Source of the DNA: Hysterangium stoloniferum
Lineage: Eukaryota > Basidiomycota > Agaricomycetes > Hysterangiales > Hysterangiaceae
Reading direction: 5' to 3'
Length of the DNA: 64,000 bases
NCBI GenBank assembly: GCA_015178975.1
Contig: WHVD01000019.1
Span: 62,001-126,000 of the forward strand
The notes under the pieces are model-generated. The model ran no database searches, was not told the origin of the DNA, and saw only the letters and a list, made by a program, of their open reading frames with translations. Both the position numbers and the translations under genes were made by a program. Shown here piece after piece: positions 1 to 12,232 of this stretch. The first letter of the stretch is position 1. Every line of letters begins with the position of its first letter.

Positions 1-589
1 TGCTGGGTCTGCTGGGCCAGCTCGCGAGTCGGTACAATGATCAGCGCCTGCGTCGCCTTGACGGATATGTCCAGCTAAAAGTCAGCCGAGAGAAAATACA
101 CTTCAGTTACGGAGCTGCGGGGGGGGGGAGACACGATCTGCACCCCGACCTTTTGCAGGATAGCGATGACGAACGCGGCCGTCTTGCCCATGCCGGACTG
201 CGCTTGCATGATGAGATCGCGGCCTCTCATCAGGGGTTCTATGGCGCGCTGTTGGATGGGAGACGGTTTCTCCAAGCTTTATCACAGCTCATCAGCGAGA
301 CTGCGCCTCCGGAAGGTGATAGCAGCCTCACCCGTACGCATACACTCCTCGGAGCAAGTTTCGCTTCAGTCCCATTTTATCGAAACTGGCATGATACCAG
401 GGTTACTCTCCTGTGATCCATCCGGAGAAAAATAGAGTTAGACAGACTCGTCTGTGGTTTTGTTCCAATTGGACACTATCTCAACTTCATGATCAATCCC
501 GTCGCGCAGATTACGTCCAGGTAACGTGCTGGGAGAACCTGATTAGTTAATCCCGCTGCCCCTGAAGCGGAGCCGACTCACGGTGGCAT
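1..589 (-). CDS. eIF4A-like DEAD-box RNA helicase, 5' part (runs off left edge)
   Basis: ATP-dependent RNA helicase of the eIF4A/FAL1 type (translation initiation or exon-junction/rRNA work). Exons read 589-582, 528-448, 385-332, 276-135 and 74-1, with introns of 53-62 nt and consistent phases. Visible in order: a short N-terminus, the SNW segment, [18 protein letters not shown], the Q-motif ([11 protein letters not shown]), Walker A/motif I as SGMGKT, then [21 protein letters not shown] (motif Ia). The usual eIF4A motif I is SGTGKT; this copy has Met in the third position, and the normal LAPTREL is IVPTREL. The start at 589 gives an 8-nt first exon ending in a GTGAGT donor. The order and spacing match eIF4A better than other DEAD-box families. 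The C-terminal RecA half lies outside the window. Because of the motif deviations it may be a diverged paralogue rather than the main eIF4A. Confidence 0.82.
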
Positions 590-1619
590 TGCTATTGCAC
601 GAGGTAGTAACGGCGGCGTGGGGTGGCTGTGACGATTCGTGACGCCGTGTGATAAATTATAGCGACGATGTAGGGAGTAAGCCTCGTGTATTTAATTACT
701 TAGTTCGCTAAATTCTAAGGGATTTGTAAATATGTACAACCAGGCAGGCGTCTTGAAGCAAAGTATGAATCGTCAACGCATATTATTATCTTATCGGTGA
801 TAGTAAATACGACAAAACATTATTTATAGCTGTACCCCATTCGTGGGAGGGCCATTTGAGGGAATGTAATTATTAATGCGGTGTGACTCTGACTGCGATA
901 TATACATAGCGGCTTGCAAAAGACGAGAATCGGTGTGAGGAGGCACTATGCGGGACCTACAGCCCTAGGCACATATACCACAGAGGCACCCGAATTTCGT
1001 ATCCTCAGACCTGATCCCTGCACCTTCATCCTCTAGAGCCCAACGACCGTCCCGGTGCTAGTTGTGGATTAGACCCTAACCCTAACCCCAAACCCAGGTA
1101 CCCGGAAAGGCATTATGACATATTTGAGTGGGAAGAATTGTGGCCTCAGGGTACTCTTTTTCTTCACTCGAAAATTGCAGCCCTTAGGGTGTCCATAGCA
1201 GTCAAACAATGTTGAATTTGCGCAGAGTGAAAAAACTAGCTGCGCAAGGCTAAGAAAAGATTTCGTCCATGTGTACATGTCACTCGATGGAGTATTCTAT
1301 CATTGCGTCATTCGCATCAAACCTTGCCTTTTTTTTTTTGCGCAGGCCCGGATCTAAACGAGTCTCGCTGACTGCTCGGCGACCACAAAGCTCTCCAACA
1401 TTGAAAACTGCATACACGCATCCACAAAAGACGAAGAAATAAAATCAAAGGGGCAACTATACTATCTTGATCCAAAACAACGCGAAGGGGTGAATGTAGA
1501 AGTGATATGAATGAATGAACGTGCGTGCAAGCTGCACAGGATATATTGACAACGCAAAATCAAGGGAAAACCACGAGCCGACCACTCCGACGATCTTGAT
1601 CAGGGCAGTATCAAGGGAT
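590..1619. other. Intergenic stretch without a supported gene
   Basis: Between the helicase start and the CFEM gene 3' end I see no ORF with family motifs. It has a short telomere-like stretch at 1074-1089 and a T10 run near 1330. Some of it is presumably the helicase promoter and the 3' UTR of the CFEM gene. Confidence 0.5.
1074..1089 (-). repeat. Short interstitial telomere-like tract
   Basis: Two CCCTAA units followed by CCCC, i.e. about 2.5 copies of the TTAGGG telomere unit on the minus strand. So short a run can arise by chance or by double-strand-break repair. Confidence 0.35.
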
Positions 1620-2279
1620 TCACAAAACGAGAGCAACAGCAGCAACACCCGCAAGCATAGCGAGTGGGCCGCGAGAAGCGATGATGGCGGCAGAGTTGGA
1701 GGTGGAGGGTGATGGAGCAGGTGCAGTGGAACTGTAAAGTAGGGATAAAATTAGATAAACCATAAATAGGGTCGGGAAAAAAAAAATGCGCACGATGCGG
1801 GGGATGCCGTTCCATTTGACGACGCAGTGGATGCAGGGGATGGGGTGCCTGTAGTGGATGAAGGGGACGCGGAGGTGAGTGTAACGCCCTGTGGGATTAT
1901 AAGCACGGTAGTCCAGAAATCCAGGATGAGATGTGGAAAGAGACTCACTACAAACAAACAAAGCTGCGTAGCGAACTCATCAGCTCGGGCTAAATCGCTC
2001 GGGTTGGTGCAAGCAGCGGTGATGCATGTTGTTTGGGCAGTGATAAACTGTTGGTTGCGGCAGAGGCAAGCGTTGTCTGTGGATGAGCAGCCAACTTGTA
2101 GGGAAAACAATTATTACTTGGTCACGACAAGATAAATGAAATGAAGTAAACACACAAGTATTGGTGGTTTGCAGACAGGGGACTGCACAGTTAGGAGGAC
2201 CCTGACGAGCGACGATGCTAGACGCAATCGAGGGAGTGACGAGGACAACGAGAGTGAGGAGGGTGGTGAAAAATTGCAT
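1620..2279 (-). CDS. CFEM-domain GPI-anchored surface protein
   Basis: Small secreted CFEM protein; CFEM proteins bind heme or act at the cell surface. Exons 2279-2156, 2094-1949, 1888-1794 and 1731-1620 join to 158 codons plus stop with no phase conflict. The N-terminus (MQFFTTLLTLVVLVTPSIAS) is a signal peptide. It is followed by a CFEM domain with all eight cysteines (CAVPC, GC, ACLC, TTC, AAC, QLC) and the Asp in STDNACLC that ligates heme in characterised members. A Ser/Thr/Pro-rich linker follows, then a hydrophobic tail (AMLAGVAAVALVL) typical of a GPI-attachment signal. The 5' UTR just upstream holds a (CAACCA)n-like run near 2299-2323. The family call is secure; the ligand is not shown by sequence. 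Confidence 0.88.
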
Positions 2280-2836
2280 TGTAGCTTTTGATGGTGGGAA
2301 GTGGTTGTGGTTGTGGTTGTTGTGGTGAAAACACAGACGGTCCAGGCGGTAAATCTGGAGGAAGCCTCTACACGGATTTTATACTTAACCGCCACTTGGC
2401 ACACTAGTACATCAACCAATGAACTTGTGGGCGTTCCATTCAAGCCTTAGTCTTACCAGAACCGGGTAGGCTACACAATGGATGGATTGTAATCAATGAC
2501 CACCAAGGACATGCAGGCACACATACGCATATAATAGCCACCCATTGTAACTACACTTCAAATTTAGACTCTATATATAGGGCTAGAAGGGCCGAAAAGA
2601 GAACAATGGTGAAACAATGGGAAGAAGGGACGAAAACTTAAGCGAGCGGGAACAAAATGCCCAACACTTCCTATTGACGCCTTCTTTTGGGAGCATCTTC
2701 TCACGCATAGAATATCATTAGCGCTTGCCTAATTTATAAGCGCTTGGGCCGAGTTGCCCGGCACCTGTACAGTTGGCTACGTAAGCAGACGTTTTCCCTC
2801 CCCGACACCACCCCTCAAGTACGTTCCGCCGTTCAA

Positions 2837-3457
2837 ATGGTGTGCAATTTCTTAGAAGCTTTATGAAATGACCATGTCGACTAATCTCATCATCTTCTTT
2901 TCAGGCTCCCACTGACCGTAAGTCAAAAAAGGTAGACCTGAATTCATGTGCTCGTCTTCTTCAAACCCCTAAACAGTCCCTCACCAGACACCCAAAACCC
3001 GCTCCGCTCTTCAAGATGTCGTAACACGGGAGTACACAATCCATCTCCACAAGCATGTCCACGGCCGCTCGTTCAAGAAGCGTTCACCATGGGCCGTCAA
3101 GTCCGTCGTCGAGTTTGCCCAAAAAACAATGGGAACCAAGGAGGTCCGCATTGACCCCAAGTTGAATGAGGCTATCTGGGCAAAAGGTGTAAAGAATGTG
3201 CCTCATCGGTTACGTGTCAAGCTCGAGCGTGTGTTACATACATATTTTTATTGTCATTCCCAATCCGTGCTGACAAGCACATTCCTTTGCCAGGCAAGCG
3301 TACTGAAGAAGATGGCGCAAAGGAAAAGCTATTCACGTACGCCTCGTATGTCCCCGTGGTTTCATTCAAGGTACGCGTCTTCATGCCTCCTTTATGCGGG
3401 ATATTCACCCCTCTTCTCGTCAAGGGTCTGCAAACCGTTGTTGTGGACGCAGAGTAG
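2837..3457 (+). CDS. RPL31: 60S ribosomal protein eL31
   Basis: Component of the large cytosolic ribosomal subunit. Exons 2837-2839, 2905-2931, 2988-3228, 3294-3370 and 3425-3457 give 126 residues, close to the eukaryotic eL31 length. Clear blocks: [63 protein letters not shown] and the C-terminal [13 protein letters not shown]. The first exon's coding part is only the ATG, followed at once by a GTGTGC donor, so the start codon is separated from the rest by a 65-nt intron. Ribosomal protein genes in fungi often carry such early introns. No competing start exists in frame in exon 2. Confidence 0.95.
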
Positions 3458-4269
3458 ATGGTGGGCTGTATAGCGGCTCATCATTTTTAGTTTGGCACGG
3501 CGCGGCGAGTGGAGGTATAGGAATGATATGCTTATGTTCCATCCCGTATGCCTCAATACGATATTACCAAAAATGGCATGGTTTCCTCTTACCCGTTTCT
3601 CGCCGACATGTTAGTGAGAGTGTGTGTGTTTTATAAGATACTGTTCGTGTAGAGGTGTCTGTGGGTGGAAGGAATTCAGATCGCTCAAAGGTAAGTCCTA
3701 TTGTGTACTGTATCTTCATTGTTGCCATACTTGGCAATTCTACGGGCTGATCTATAAAGTGGGTAAACCCTTTCCTTTCTAAATAAGATGTCTTCCGAGT
3801 TACCCGAGGTATAACTCACATCTACTTTTAATAAAGGCGACAATAGAGAGTATTTGCAACTAACACAGCTATAATCTAATTAAAGTTAGCATGTCTTTTC
3901 ACGCCTTTGTCCCTCGACTTCGGGGAAAGCAACCTTAACAAGGAACTTCTGGATGAAGCTCAAAAAATTATATAACCCTGGTCTAGTGGTGATCTATGTG
4001 GGATACTGAGCAGTTACTTGAGAAAGTGATCAAAATCTCCGAGAGAATCCACCCAAATTGTGTCGCACTGTTCATCTTTGAGCAGTCTACTCGAGACATT
4101 GGAGATGAACAAATCTGATGCAACAAACAGTGCATCCAACGCATACTGTGATTCCTGATTCAAACCCATTCCTGAACATCAAACAAGTGAACAAAAGTAA
4201 CATTGCCTAATGGAAGACCCACAGGTTTGGAACATGTTCTCACTAAACGCAGCTTTAAAGTCCATAAAA
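3458..4269. other. Intergenic stretch, no gene seen
   Basis: Contains the eL31 3' UTR. ORFs in the eL31 3' region are short and without motifs. From about 4150 the sequence begins to resemble transposase debris. Confidence 0.4.
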
Positions 4270-4720
4270 AGCATCCCAAGTGCGTGCCCCAGTGTGTGCA
4301 TTTGAAAGTACGGATTGTGGCATGATGCAACTGCTCCGTAAACAGGCTGACTTTGTAATCCAAGAATCTATGATTGAGACTCCAATCAAGGAGTCAGAAC
4401 ATGAGTGTACTTTTTTTACCGAAGTCCACTGTGAAATCAATCCTATTGAGATGGTATGTTTTTTTTGAGTCATTGACATGACCATCCGCACTCATTTATA
4501 TTTTGCTCCAAGTATTGGAATAGGCCAGATATTGTAAATTGTGAGGACAGAACTTTTTCAAGGGAAAGGAGGCTGTTGCACTAAAGTAGCTCAACAAGTG
4601 CCCTATGGATGTGATCCAGAGATTTATTAACCGTTCTTGGCATTTCATGAATGTTTACTGGAGAAGTGGCCGCATGGGCCATCTGCAAGTAGTGCCAATA
4701 CTGCCAAGTGTCTAATGGGT
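4270..4720 (+). pseudogene. Decayed DDE-superfamily transposase, C-terminal fragment
   Basis: Frame-broken translation on the plus strand matches the end of basidiomycete DDE-type endonucleases. A stretch reads LLRKQADF..QESMIE, then FTEVHCEINPIEMVW (family pattern F.PKFHCELNFIE.xW, holding the last catalytic Glu), then CPMDVIQRFINRSWHFMNVY (pattern .P...IRRF.NR..R.M.AY). Stop codons and frame changes occur between blocks, for example after position 4465. No terminal repeats were found. The alignment is from memory of the family pattern; a protein search would settle it. Confidence 0.5.
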
Positions 4721-5495
4721 CACGATGTTGATCAAAGCCACACCGATCCCTTATTAGACCAGATTAGGTACACATGCTTATTGTTTTTTTTTCCGGAAAA
4801 AATTGGCCACCTCAAAAAAGTCATGGGACAATTAAAGGATGTGGTTTTGGAGATGCCGTGTCCTTTTCTGAAGTCAGTTTTCCACCAAAATCTCTGAGTC
4901 ATAAAAAATGTTGTGTTTGCTTGCCTGCAATTGTACTCATAGGCATGACTTTGACCTGAATGCCACCCGACATCAATGCTGCTGACAACCGTCGGAACCG
5001 GGGAGTGCGATCTGGGAGGGATCCTCAACATCAATTCAGGGAGTTCTGGTTTTGTTTTAGTAAATGAAACATATATATTGCTTTCCTATCTTGTGAGAGG
5101 AACATCTTAGTCCCACTGCCAGAAGGTGATTCTGTTGACCAGAGCCCATTTTTGGGAAGTGCTCAACGTCATTGTGCAAGAAGTGACGGCAAGCGAGCGC
5201 CGAGAATTACTTTCGTTACCACTATTCTAGTGTATCCCAAGTCCATTGTAAGAGTATGTATTATCGAAAAAATATGTGTGTTCCCGAAGGAAATTATAAT
5301 TCTTTTAAAATGTAGAGGATAATTCATGGTTTCTGCCAAGAAATTTTCCCAAGACACTGAAAATATTAGTCAGTGGCGTATGACATCATTCTCAGGTTAA
5401 TCCCATCAGGCCCAACGGAGAATCCATTTTACAGATATTGATAGTCAAATGAACTGACAGTGAAAAGCTGGAATTTGTCTTCTACTCGTACCACC
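4721..5495. other. Intergenic stretch, possibly more transposon debris
   Basis: No intact ORF or recognisable motif. The last ~100 bp before 5496 serve as promoter and leader of the SDR gene. Confidence 0.35.
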
Positions 5496-6920
<1,425 letters not shown>

Positions 6921-7632
6921 ACCACGTCGACGTTTACTGACGCATTGCTGAAAGAAAAGAAAAGAACTCGTCACTGTGAATCTGGTACATGGAATGGATA
7001 TGCAATATTGAACTGTACAATGCTCGTGTAAAAACAAAAGTCTCCTTACTGGAATTGTTTAGGTCCCACCACGCTTCGTGTTCCGGACCAGGTGTCAATA
7101 AAGTTATCGTGTTATCTCATGATGTTTGTGTGCACTTACACTTAGGTTCTGTGTGCGGCTTCTTAGTTTGTCAAAATATATACAAATAGTATACACATCA
7201 CCCAGGACGGATCGTAAGTGGAGGAGGTTGATTTCCTCCAGAAATAATCCCCATTTTCGCCCATGAACCGTTTCATACTCTTATATGGAAAGGTACGCAT
7301 GTAAATCTGTTCCACAGAGCGATCCTCTAGTACCTCTAGGGCTGTCAGCCCGTCTGGATCTTCTCGTATGCTCTCTAAGTATATTTAACTTCGACAAAAG
7401 TGTAGCTACAACTCGAGTACCTACTACACAGACAAACAATTGAATTTTGAACTCTAACAGCTTGCTCACTCAGACTGTAAGGAAACCATGGTGCCGTCAA
7501 GACGTTCAATTTGGCACATATATTCAACAGTCGCTGCCAAATACGCGACGTATCCGCCGACGATTGCGAAGCCTCGGCACGGAAGTGACATCATGTGATG
7601 TGGGACATACTGTACAAACATCTTCAACAAGC

Positions 7633-9185
7633 ATGCTCGCCCAGATATCACGTTCTCGTTCATGTCGATCATTAGTTTCTAACTCACCATTTCATATACG
7701 TAGACCTCCCTTAATATCAAGACAATATATATCGCAACATGCTACACCGCCGCCACGGAAACAAGATTATTGGACTCGATATAGAAAACCACAAATCCGA
7801 GGAATTGCAATAGCAGTCTCACTTGGGGTGTTATTTTATGTATACAAGTGACAATTATTCGCTCCTTTTCTGTCAAGCCCGTCTCATGCGAGTTTGTTTA
7901 GCTTAGAGCGCACCCCTATCACAGGCCGTTGGCGCTTCATGGTTATATCTCCCGAATTCGAGAAAAAGCTCGCTGATAGCACCTACGACCAAATTCTCAG
8001 GCAATATCAAGGTTCAATCGTATCACCCAACCATCCCCTTGTCGTAGAAATTCGCCAGATTGTTGGCCGTTTACTGGAGGCTTCCGCCCTTGGTCGTTTG
8101 AAAGACGACGAGTTTGGGGAGGTTGTTATGCCCACGAAGACATCTTGGTACGACGAACCTATTGCTGAAACTGGAAAGGGACCATATGGTGCCCCTCTTC
8201 CCAAAGAGTGGAGATTGCTTGTTGTGTCTAGTTCAGAAGTGAACGCCTTCGCAAGTTATGGTACCACCCATCCTATTGCACTAACTGCATCAAAATAATT
8301 CAGCGTGTTTCTTAGATACGATAGTGGTTTTTACTGGAATTTTACCTTTCTGTCCCACTGAGGATACCCTCGCCGGAGTTATTGGTCATGGTAATGTTTC
8401 CGGGTTGTATATGTAGATGATGCTGAACTCTGCCGCTCCTGATCTGAAATAGAAATCGCACACGTGGGTATGCATGTTTTTTTTTATCTAGATTTTTTAT
8501 GCTCATGTGCTTGCAATCGAGTCGCCCGGCATAGCTCCGAAAGCCTATCGTCATACATTCTATTAGAATTGGTAGCTGGGGTGGTTGATGCACTCTTAGG
8601 AACACTTGGCTTAACGCGTTCAGTTTCACAGCTTGTGCTTGAGTGCGTATCTTTCGCAGTCACATGTCGTTCTGTTTCTCACCTCATCCAAGGCTTCCTA
8701 ACTCCCGCGTTAAAGAGCTAGAAGGTTCCCATTTGTCAATCATGATGACCCCGTCATTTCTGATTCAATCCCCCTCTCATAGCTGATCGAATTGGTGTCC
8801 AAATCACTGCTAGAGCCTGTTTCGATCCAGCTGGAGCAACCACGTATGTCACTACAATCTCTATGAGGAAACTATTCAAATACCTGAGTTATTCAGCGTC
8901 CAGAGACGCCTTGGGGAGCTAGAAAAAGGAATGGGTAAACAATATCCATCATTTTTAAGAACTCATCCACGATCTGGTGAACGCATTCAGGTACGGTCTA
9001 ATTCAACAGGACGGGTTTTGGCGGTACCACGTCTTTACAAAATTACTTAACACTTTATCCTACAGTATATTGAGTCAAGACTTCCGGAAGCTTACGCCAT
9101 TCGTGCGGAAAGCCCGACATGCGGTGGGATGCAGGCCAACCTAACGCGGTTTGAGGCCGCCTTGCAGAGATTGGTAGGAAGCTAG
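7633..9185 (+). CDS. OMA1: Mitochondrial metalloendopeptidase OMA1 (M48 family)
   Basis: Zinc protease of the inner mitochondrial membrane that cleaves substrates under stress, overlapping with m-AAA proteases. Nine exons: 7633-7847, 7902-8260, 8316-8390, 8453-8467, 8522-8642, 8693-8724, 8783-8843, 8897-8990, 9066-9185; 363 residues. The N-terminus is Arg/Ser-rich (targeting signal), then a membrane segment (GIAIAVSLGVLFYVY) and the family block NLERTPITGRWRFM. The substrate-strand block NAFA..IVVFTGIL precedes the HEIAHVVARHSSES zinc motif. Third ligand: Glu in ELEADRIG. The HEXXH motif is supplied by a 15-nt exon (8453-8467); without it the protein would lose its active site. The C-terminal block LRTHPRSGERIQ fits OMA1. 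The first in-frame ATG is at 7633. NAFA to IVVF is about three residues shorter than usual. Confidence 0.92.
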
Positions 9186-10373
9186 GGCAGGGTTAATGTA
9201 GGGTTGTCGTTACTGGCACCAGTGCTTGCTGCTTGGTCTTGATTTCAAGTCCAGCTGGTAGCCTTGATAAGTACCCTATTTAGGTGCACTACGCGTGGGA
9301 TCTGGTTTGTCGGACCAATATTAAGCTTATTTTATGGCATATCAGAGCCTTTAGACATGATATCATAAGGAAATTGTGTGACCCCCTTTGACGACTCCTA
9401 AAAATAAACAGACGTGCTACCTTCCGATTGGCTACTACATGAAGCTTTAGGATGCCCAGCAGCAACAAATCTATAGGCATTTTAACCACCAAGGTATCTC
9501 CCTTGAGGTGGGGTTCTTCTTTGACCAGAAATGAAAGGTTCTTAAGATATGCTATTGTCTATAAAGAAGCGAAAAGCTGATCTATAAACGAGAACTTGGA
9601 GGTTGCCGTATATGGCCTGTTTCTTCAAGGCATTGCAGTTGTTCACTGAAAGATTCCATTCATATCCATTTAGGGCGTACGCTATGCAAGATATTCCGTA
9701 TCAAATTGATACTAAAGAATGATGCATACATTTTGGAGGTCTTCGCATTGGGCTGAGGGCAGTGTATTAATGCTCACGGAGTGCCTTCACAAAGTAAGAG
9801 GATAAAGGTACATCACGAAACAACATTCGAGTATCCGCTGTTCAATTGTGATATCGCATTAATTTTGACATCAAAATATATACAATGATGTGATCTAATG
9901 TAGTTTAAATTTATTATTATTATTATTGACTTGTTTTTGTTTTTTAATCATTTTAGAAAAACTTATGTATGTATGGGGGTGCTCAGTCATCCATTGACAT
10001 CTTTACCTTCTCAAATGTTCAGGAGAAATCTATCAGTATTTTTTTCTCACTTTCCATTTTTTTTAGCCATGTGAAAAAAACCTGCATGGATGAGTATTGG
10101 CTCAGGCTTAGACCCTGTGTGCGGCATGACTGAACATGTAATCGAAACACTACAGTATCTATCCTCCAGCTTCATCTACTTCGGTAATGCTCTGTGCGAG
10201 GAGCTGTATGGTTGGGTAGGGGGAGAGTGTTAGCTCTCCGCGTATGCGTGGGAAGACTTGCCGCTCGGGAGGGCGGGTCTCCTCATGCGTTACAACTCTC
10301 GCATTAATGACTTGTTATTATGAGTTACAATAGATAAATGAACTGTTGAATTTTAATACTGTCCTTCATATGA
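9186..10373. other. Intergenic stretch without a supported gene
   Basis: AT-rich, with short ORFs only. A (TTA)n-like microsatellite lies at 9910-9927. Around 10190-10340 the sequence is richer in GC and looks like remnant repeat DNA, but I could not pair it with another copy in the window. Confidence 0.4.
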
Positions 10374-10572
10374 GAGGAGGGTGGGCGGGTAAAAATGAAT
10401 AGAATGACTAAAGGAATGATAGAGTGTAGATGAGTGCGAAATATTAGGATTGTAACGACTGTGTTGTAGTAGTAAAAAACGAAAAGGCGTGAGAGTCCTC
10501 AGTACGCTCGGCTGGACGTTGAGTGCCGAACTACTCCCGGCATGCCAGGGATCGTACGGCACTCGATACTCT
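10374..10572 (+). repeat. Dispersed ~190-bp repeat with a conserved terminal hairpin, copy 1
   Basis: Similar from start to end to 46729-46921. The last ~75 bp are most alike. They contain GAGTGCCG and CGGCACTC as inverted arms around a 27-nt loop with ACTACTCCCGGCA near its 5' side. Copy 1 ends about 85 bp before the GPI11 start codon, so it may lie in that promoter or leader. No target-site duplication or transposase was seen; it could be a SINE- or MITE-like element. Confidence 0.6.
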
Positions 10573-10656
10573 GAAACAGTGAAAACAAGTGCAATTGGAA
10601 GTGTGAGAAAAGTGCCGAAAGTGTTCTCAGCAAGATAATGGGGACAGATATGTGAT

Positions 10657-11789
10657 ATGTCACTGTCACACATGTCTGTTCAATCCTCGACAGCATCGCC
10701 GTTGCCGGTAAACAGAAATACCAAAGAGTTTCCGTACTTCCAGTATATTTCTCGTTTGGGAACATTGACGCTTGCTGTTCTATTTACCGCCATATACTTA
10801 CCGGCGAGCAGTACTTTAATTGCAGAGTTACCACCACAACAGTCTTCCCTTGATAAACCACAGCATCGTCTGCTTGTGCCGATCACTGCCAATCCATTAT
10901 GGACGTTAGGCTGGTTATGCTCAGGAGTGTTCTTGTGTCAAGTATGGTGGGGTGGGTGGATGAGGGAATGGTGGAGCTTGAGCTTGGATGAAGACAGCCG
11001 GGCAGAATCTGGGAAACTTATTGTGAGATGGAAGCGTGCAACCATGATATTATATGATTTACATTTCAAACTATCATAGGATTTCCGTAACGCTTGTAGT
11101 AACACTGCGTTCATGTCTATTTTCTTCCATTGCGTGATCGTAATGTTTGGCGCTCCCATCTTCACGTAGGCATTCGTGGTCATCATAACTGAAACGCACT
11201 CAGGATTTGTCATAGTTATATTGGCCACACATATCTCATGGCCTTACATTCCTCTATCATTACTGTCTTCGTGCCATCATACGCTCTTTCATTACCAACC
11301 ATGAAACTTACCTTTTACCAGCTCGATGTGGACCCAAAATGGTCTACAGCGCTCCGATTATTTGGAGAAAAAAAGTAAGTGATTTCTTATGGCTAATAAA
11401 TCTCCTTCAATTCGCATTGTCGCTAGGCTTACCAGAGAGTTGGAAAGGTCTATGGTTTATCCGGTACTTGCGAGTTTTATCGGTTCTTGGATCGGCGCCT
11501 TTGCCATTGCACTAGATTGGGATCGTCCCTGGCAGGTATTTTTGCCCAAATTCGTTTCTCTATTATCCCCTATTTATTCGTCCCATCTCCTGTTCGATAG
11601 GCATGGCCACTCACTCCTGCATATGGCGCAATGACAGGATATATCATGGGATCATGGGGCTCTCTATTCGTTAATCTCACGCTGTTTTTTGCTGCCCAGG
11701 ATGGGGAACGACAAGTTGCTCTTGACAGCATTAATCACATACAGATCAAGGGCAGTACAAAAAAGGCAAGTAGAAAGAAGGTGGAATAG
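10657..11789 (+). CDS. GPI11: GPI-anchor biosynthesis protein GPI11 / PIG-F
   Basis: Multi-pass ER membrane protein that helps Gpi13/Gpi7-type enzymes add phosphoethanolamine to the GPI glycan. Five exons: 10657-11022, 11080-11165, 11216-11374, 11427-11535, 11601-11789; 302 residues. Diagnostic blocks: DFRNACSNTAFMS followed by VIVMFGAPIFT, then HTYLMALHSSIITVFVPSYA, and SFIGSWIGAFAIALDWDRPW continuing across an intron into AWPLTPAYGA. Several long hydrophobic helices are visible. The basic tail ends KKASRKKVE. The last 46 nt of coding sequence and 100 bp of 3' flank (11744-11889) are duplicated at 14103-14248, where a repeat island begins. The original gene remains intact. Confidence 0.9.
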
Positions 11790-11889
11790 TAGTAAATAGA
11801 TGGAAATGAATTAGTGACGAGGGCGAATTTTTTTTTTATGGAGCTTTCATGGGAAAGGATGTGTCCGGCATAGCCGTTTCTCCACACCT
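11744..11889 (+). repeat. GPI11 tail segment, parent copy of a 146-bp direct duplication
   Basis: Identical to 14103-14248 except at four positions. All four are CpG sites here and TpG or CpA in the other copy. The similarity stops abruptly at both ends, on the right after CCACACCT. At 11890 the palindrome arm starts without any gap. Confidence 0.9.
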
Positions 11890-11949
11890 GTCCCTCTTTT
11901 GGTGCACCCAACCAACAACAGCGTTGTCAGAATTGAAACACAAAGCAAG

Positions 11950-12198
11950 ATGGATCTGCTTTTGTGGGGTGCAGCTGCTCTCATTTGCATTTTAATTTGC
12001 CTGTATTTCCTCATCAAATTGTATCCCAAGGCGGTCAGCTGGGCTCTTTTGGGAAGTACAATTGCAATTTTTCCTGCCACTTACACTATGGCACATTTTT
12101 TGGGACTCTCAGAAGGGCTGGATATCCTCCCAGGGACCTTAGTATTCCTTTTGCTCATTAATATGGTCTTCTTGCCATGTATGTATTATATTGCTTAA
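11950..12198 (+). CDS. Small three-helix membrane protein ORF in palindrome arm 1
   Basis: 82 residues from MDLLLWGAAALICIL. Three hydrophobic segments are predicted by eye: residues ~3-23, ~30-54 and ~58-80. The frame is also open for 17 codons upstream without an ATG. I do not recognise the family. A GTATGT donor-like site at about 12180 and a TCTCACAG acceptor-like site at about 12221 suggest the piece came from an intron-containing gene, so the stop at 12198 may lie in an intron. Whether it is expressed is unknown. Confidence 0.35.
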   Translation: MDLLLWGAAALICILICLYFLIKLYPKAVSWALLGSTIAIFPATYTMAHFLGLSEGLDILPGTLVFLLLINMVFLPCMYYIA

Positions 12199-12232
12199 CT
12201 GTACTGCTAACTTCTCACAGCCACTTTTTTTT

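Noticed and set aside
1074-1089. Former telomere fusion point
   Set aside because: Only ~2.5 CCCTAA units, too few to infer a fusion.
8316-8721. OMA1 as a pseudogene lacking HEXXH
   Set aside because: The 15-nt exon 8453-8467 supplies it with correct phases and intron lengths.
10482-10572. tRNA gene
   Set aside because: The hairpin and an AGTTCGGC stretch looked tRNA-like, but no cloverleaf, acceptor stem or proper A/B boxes can be drawn.
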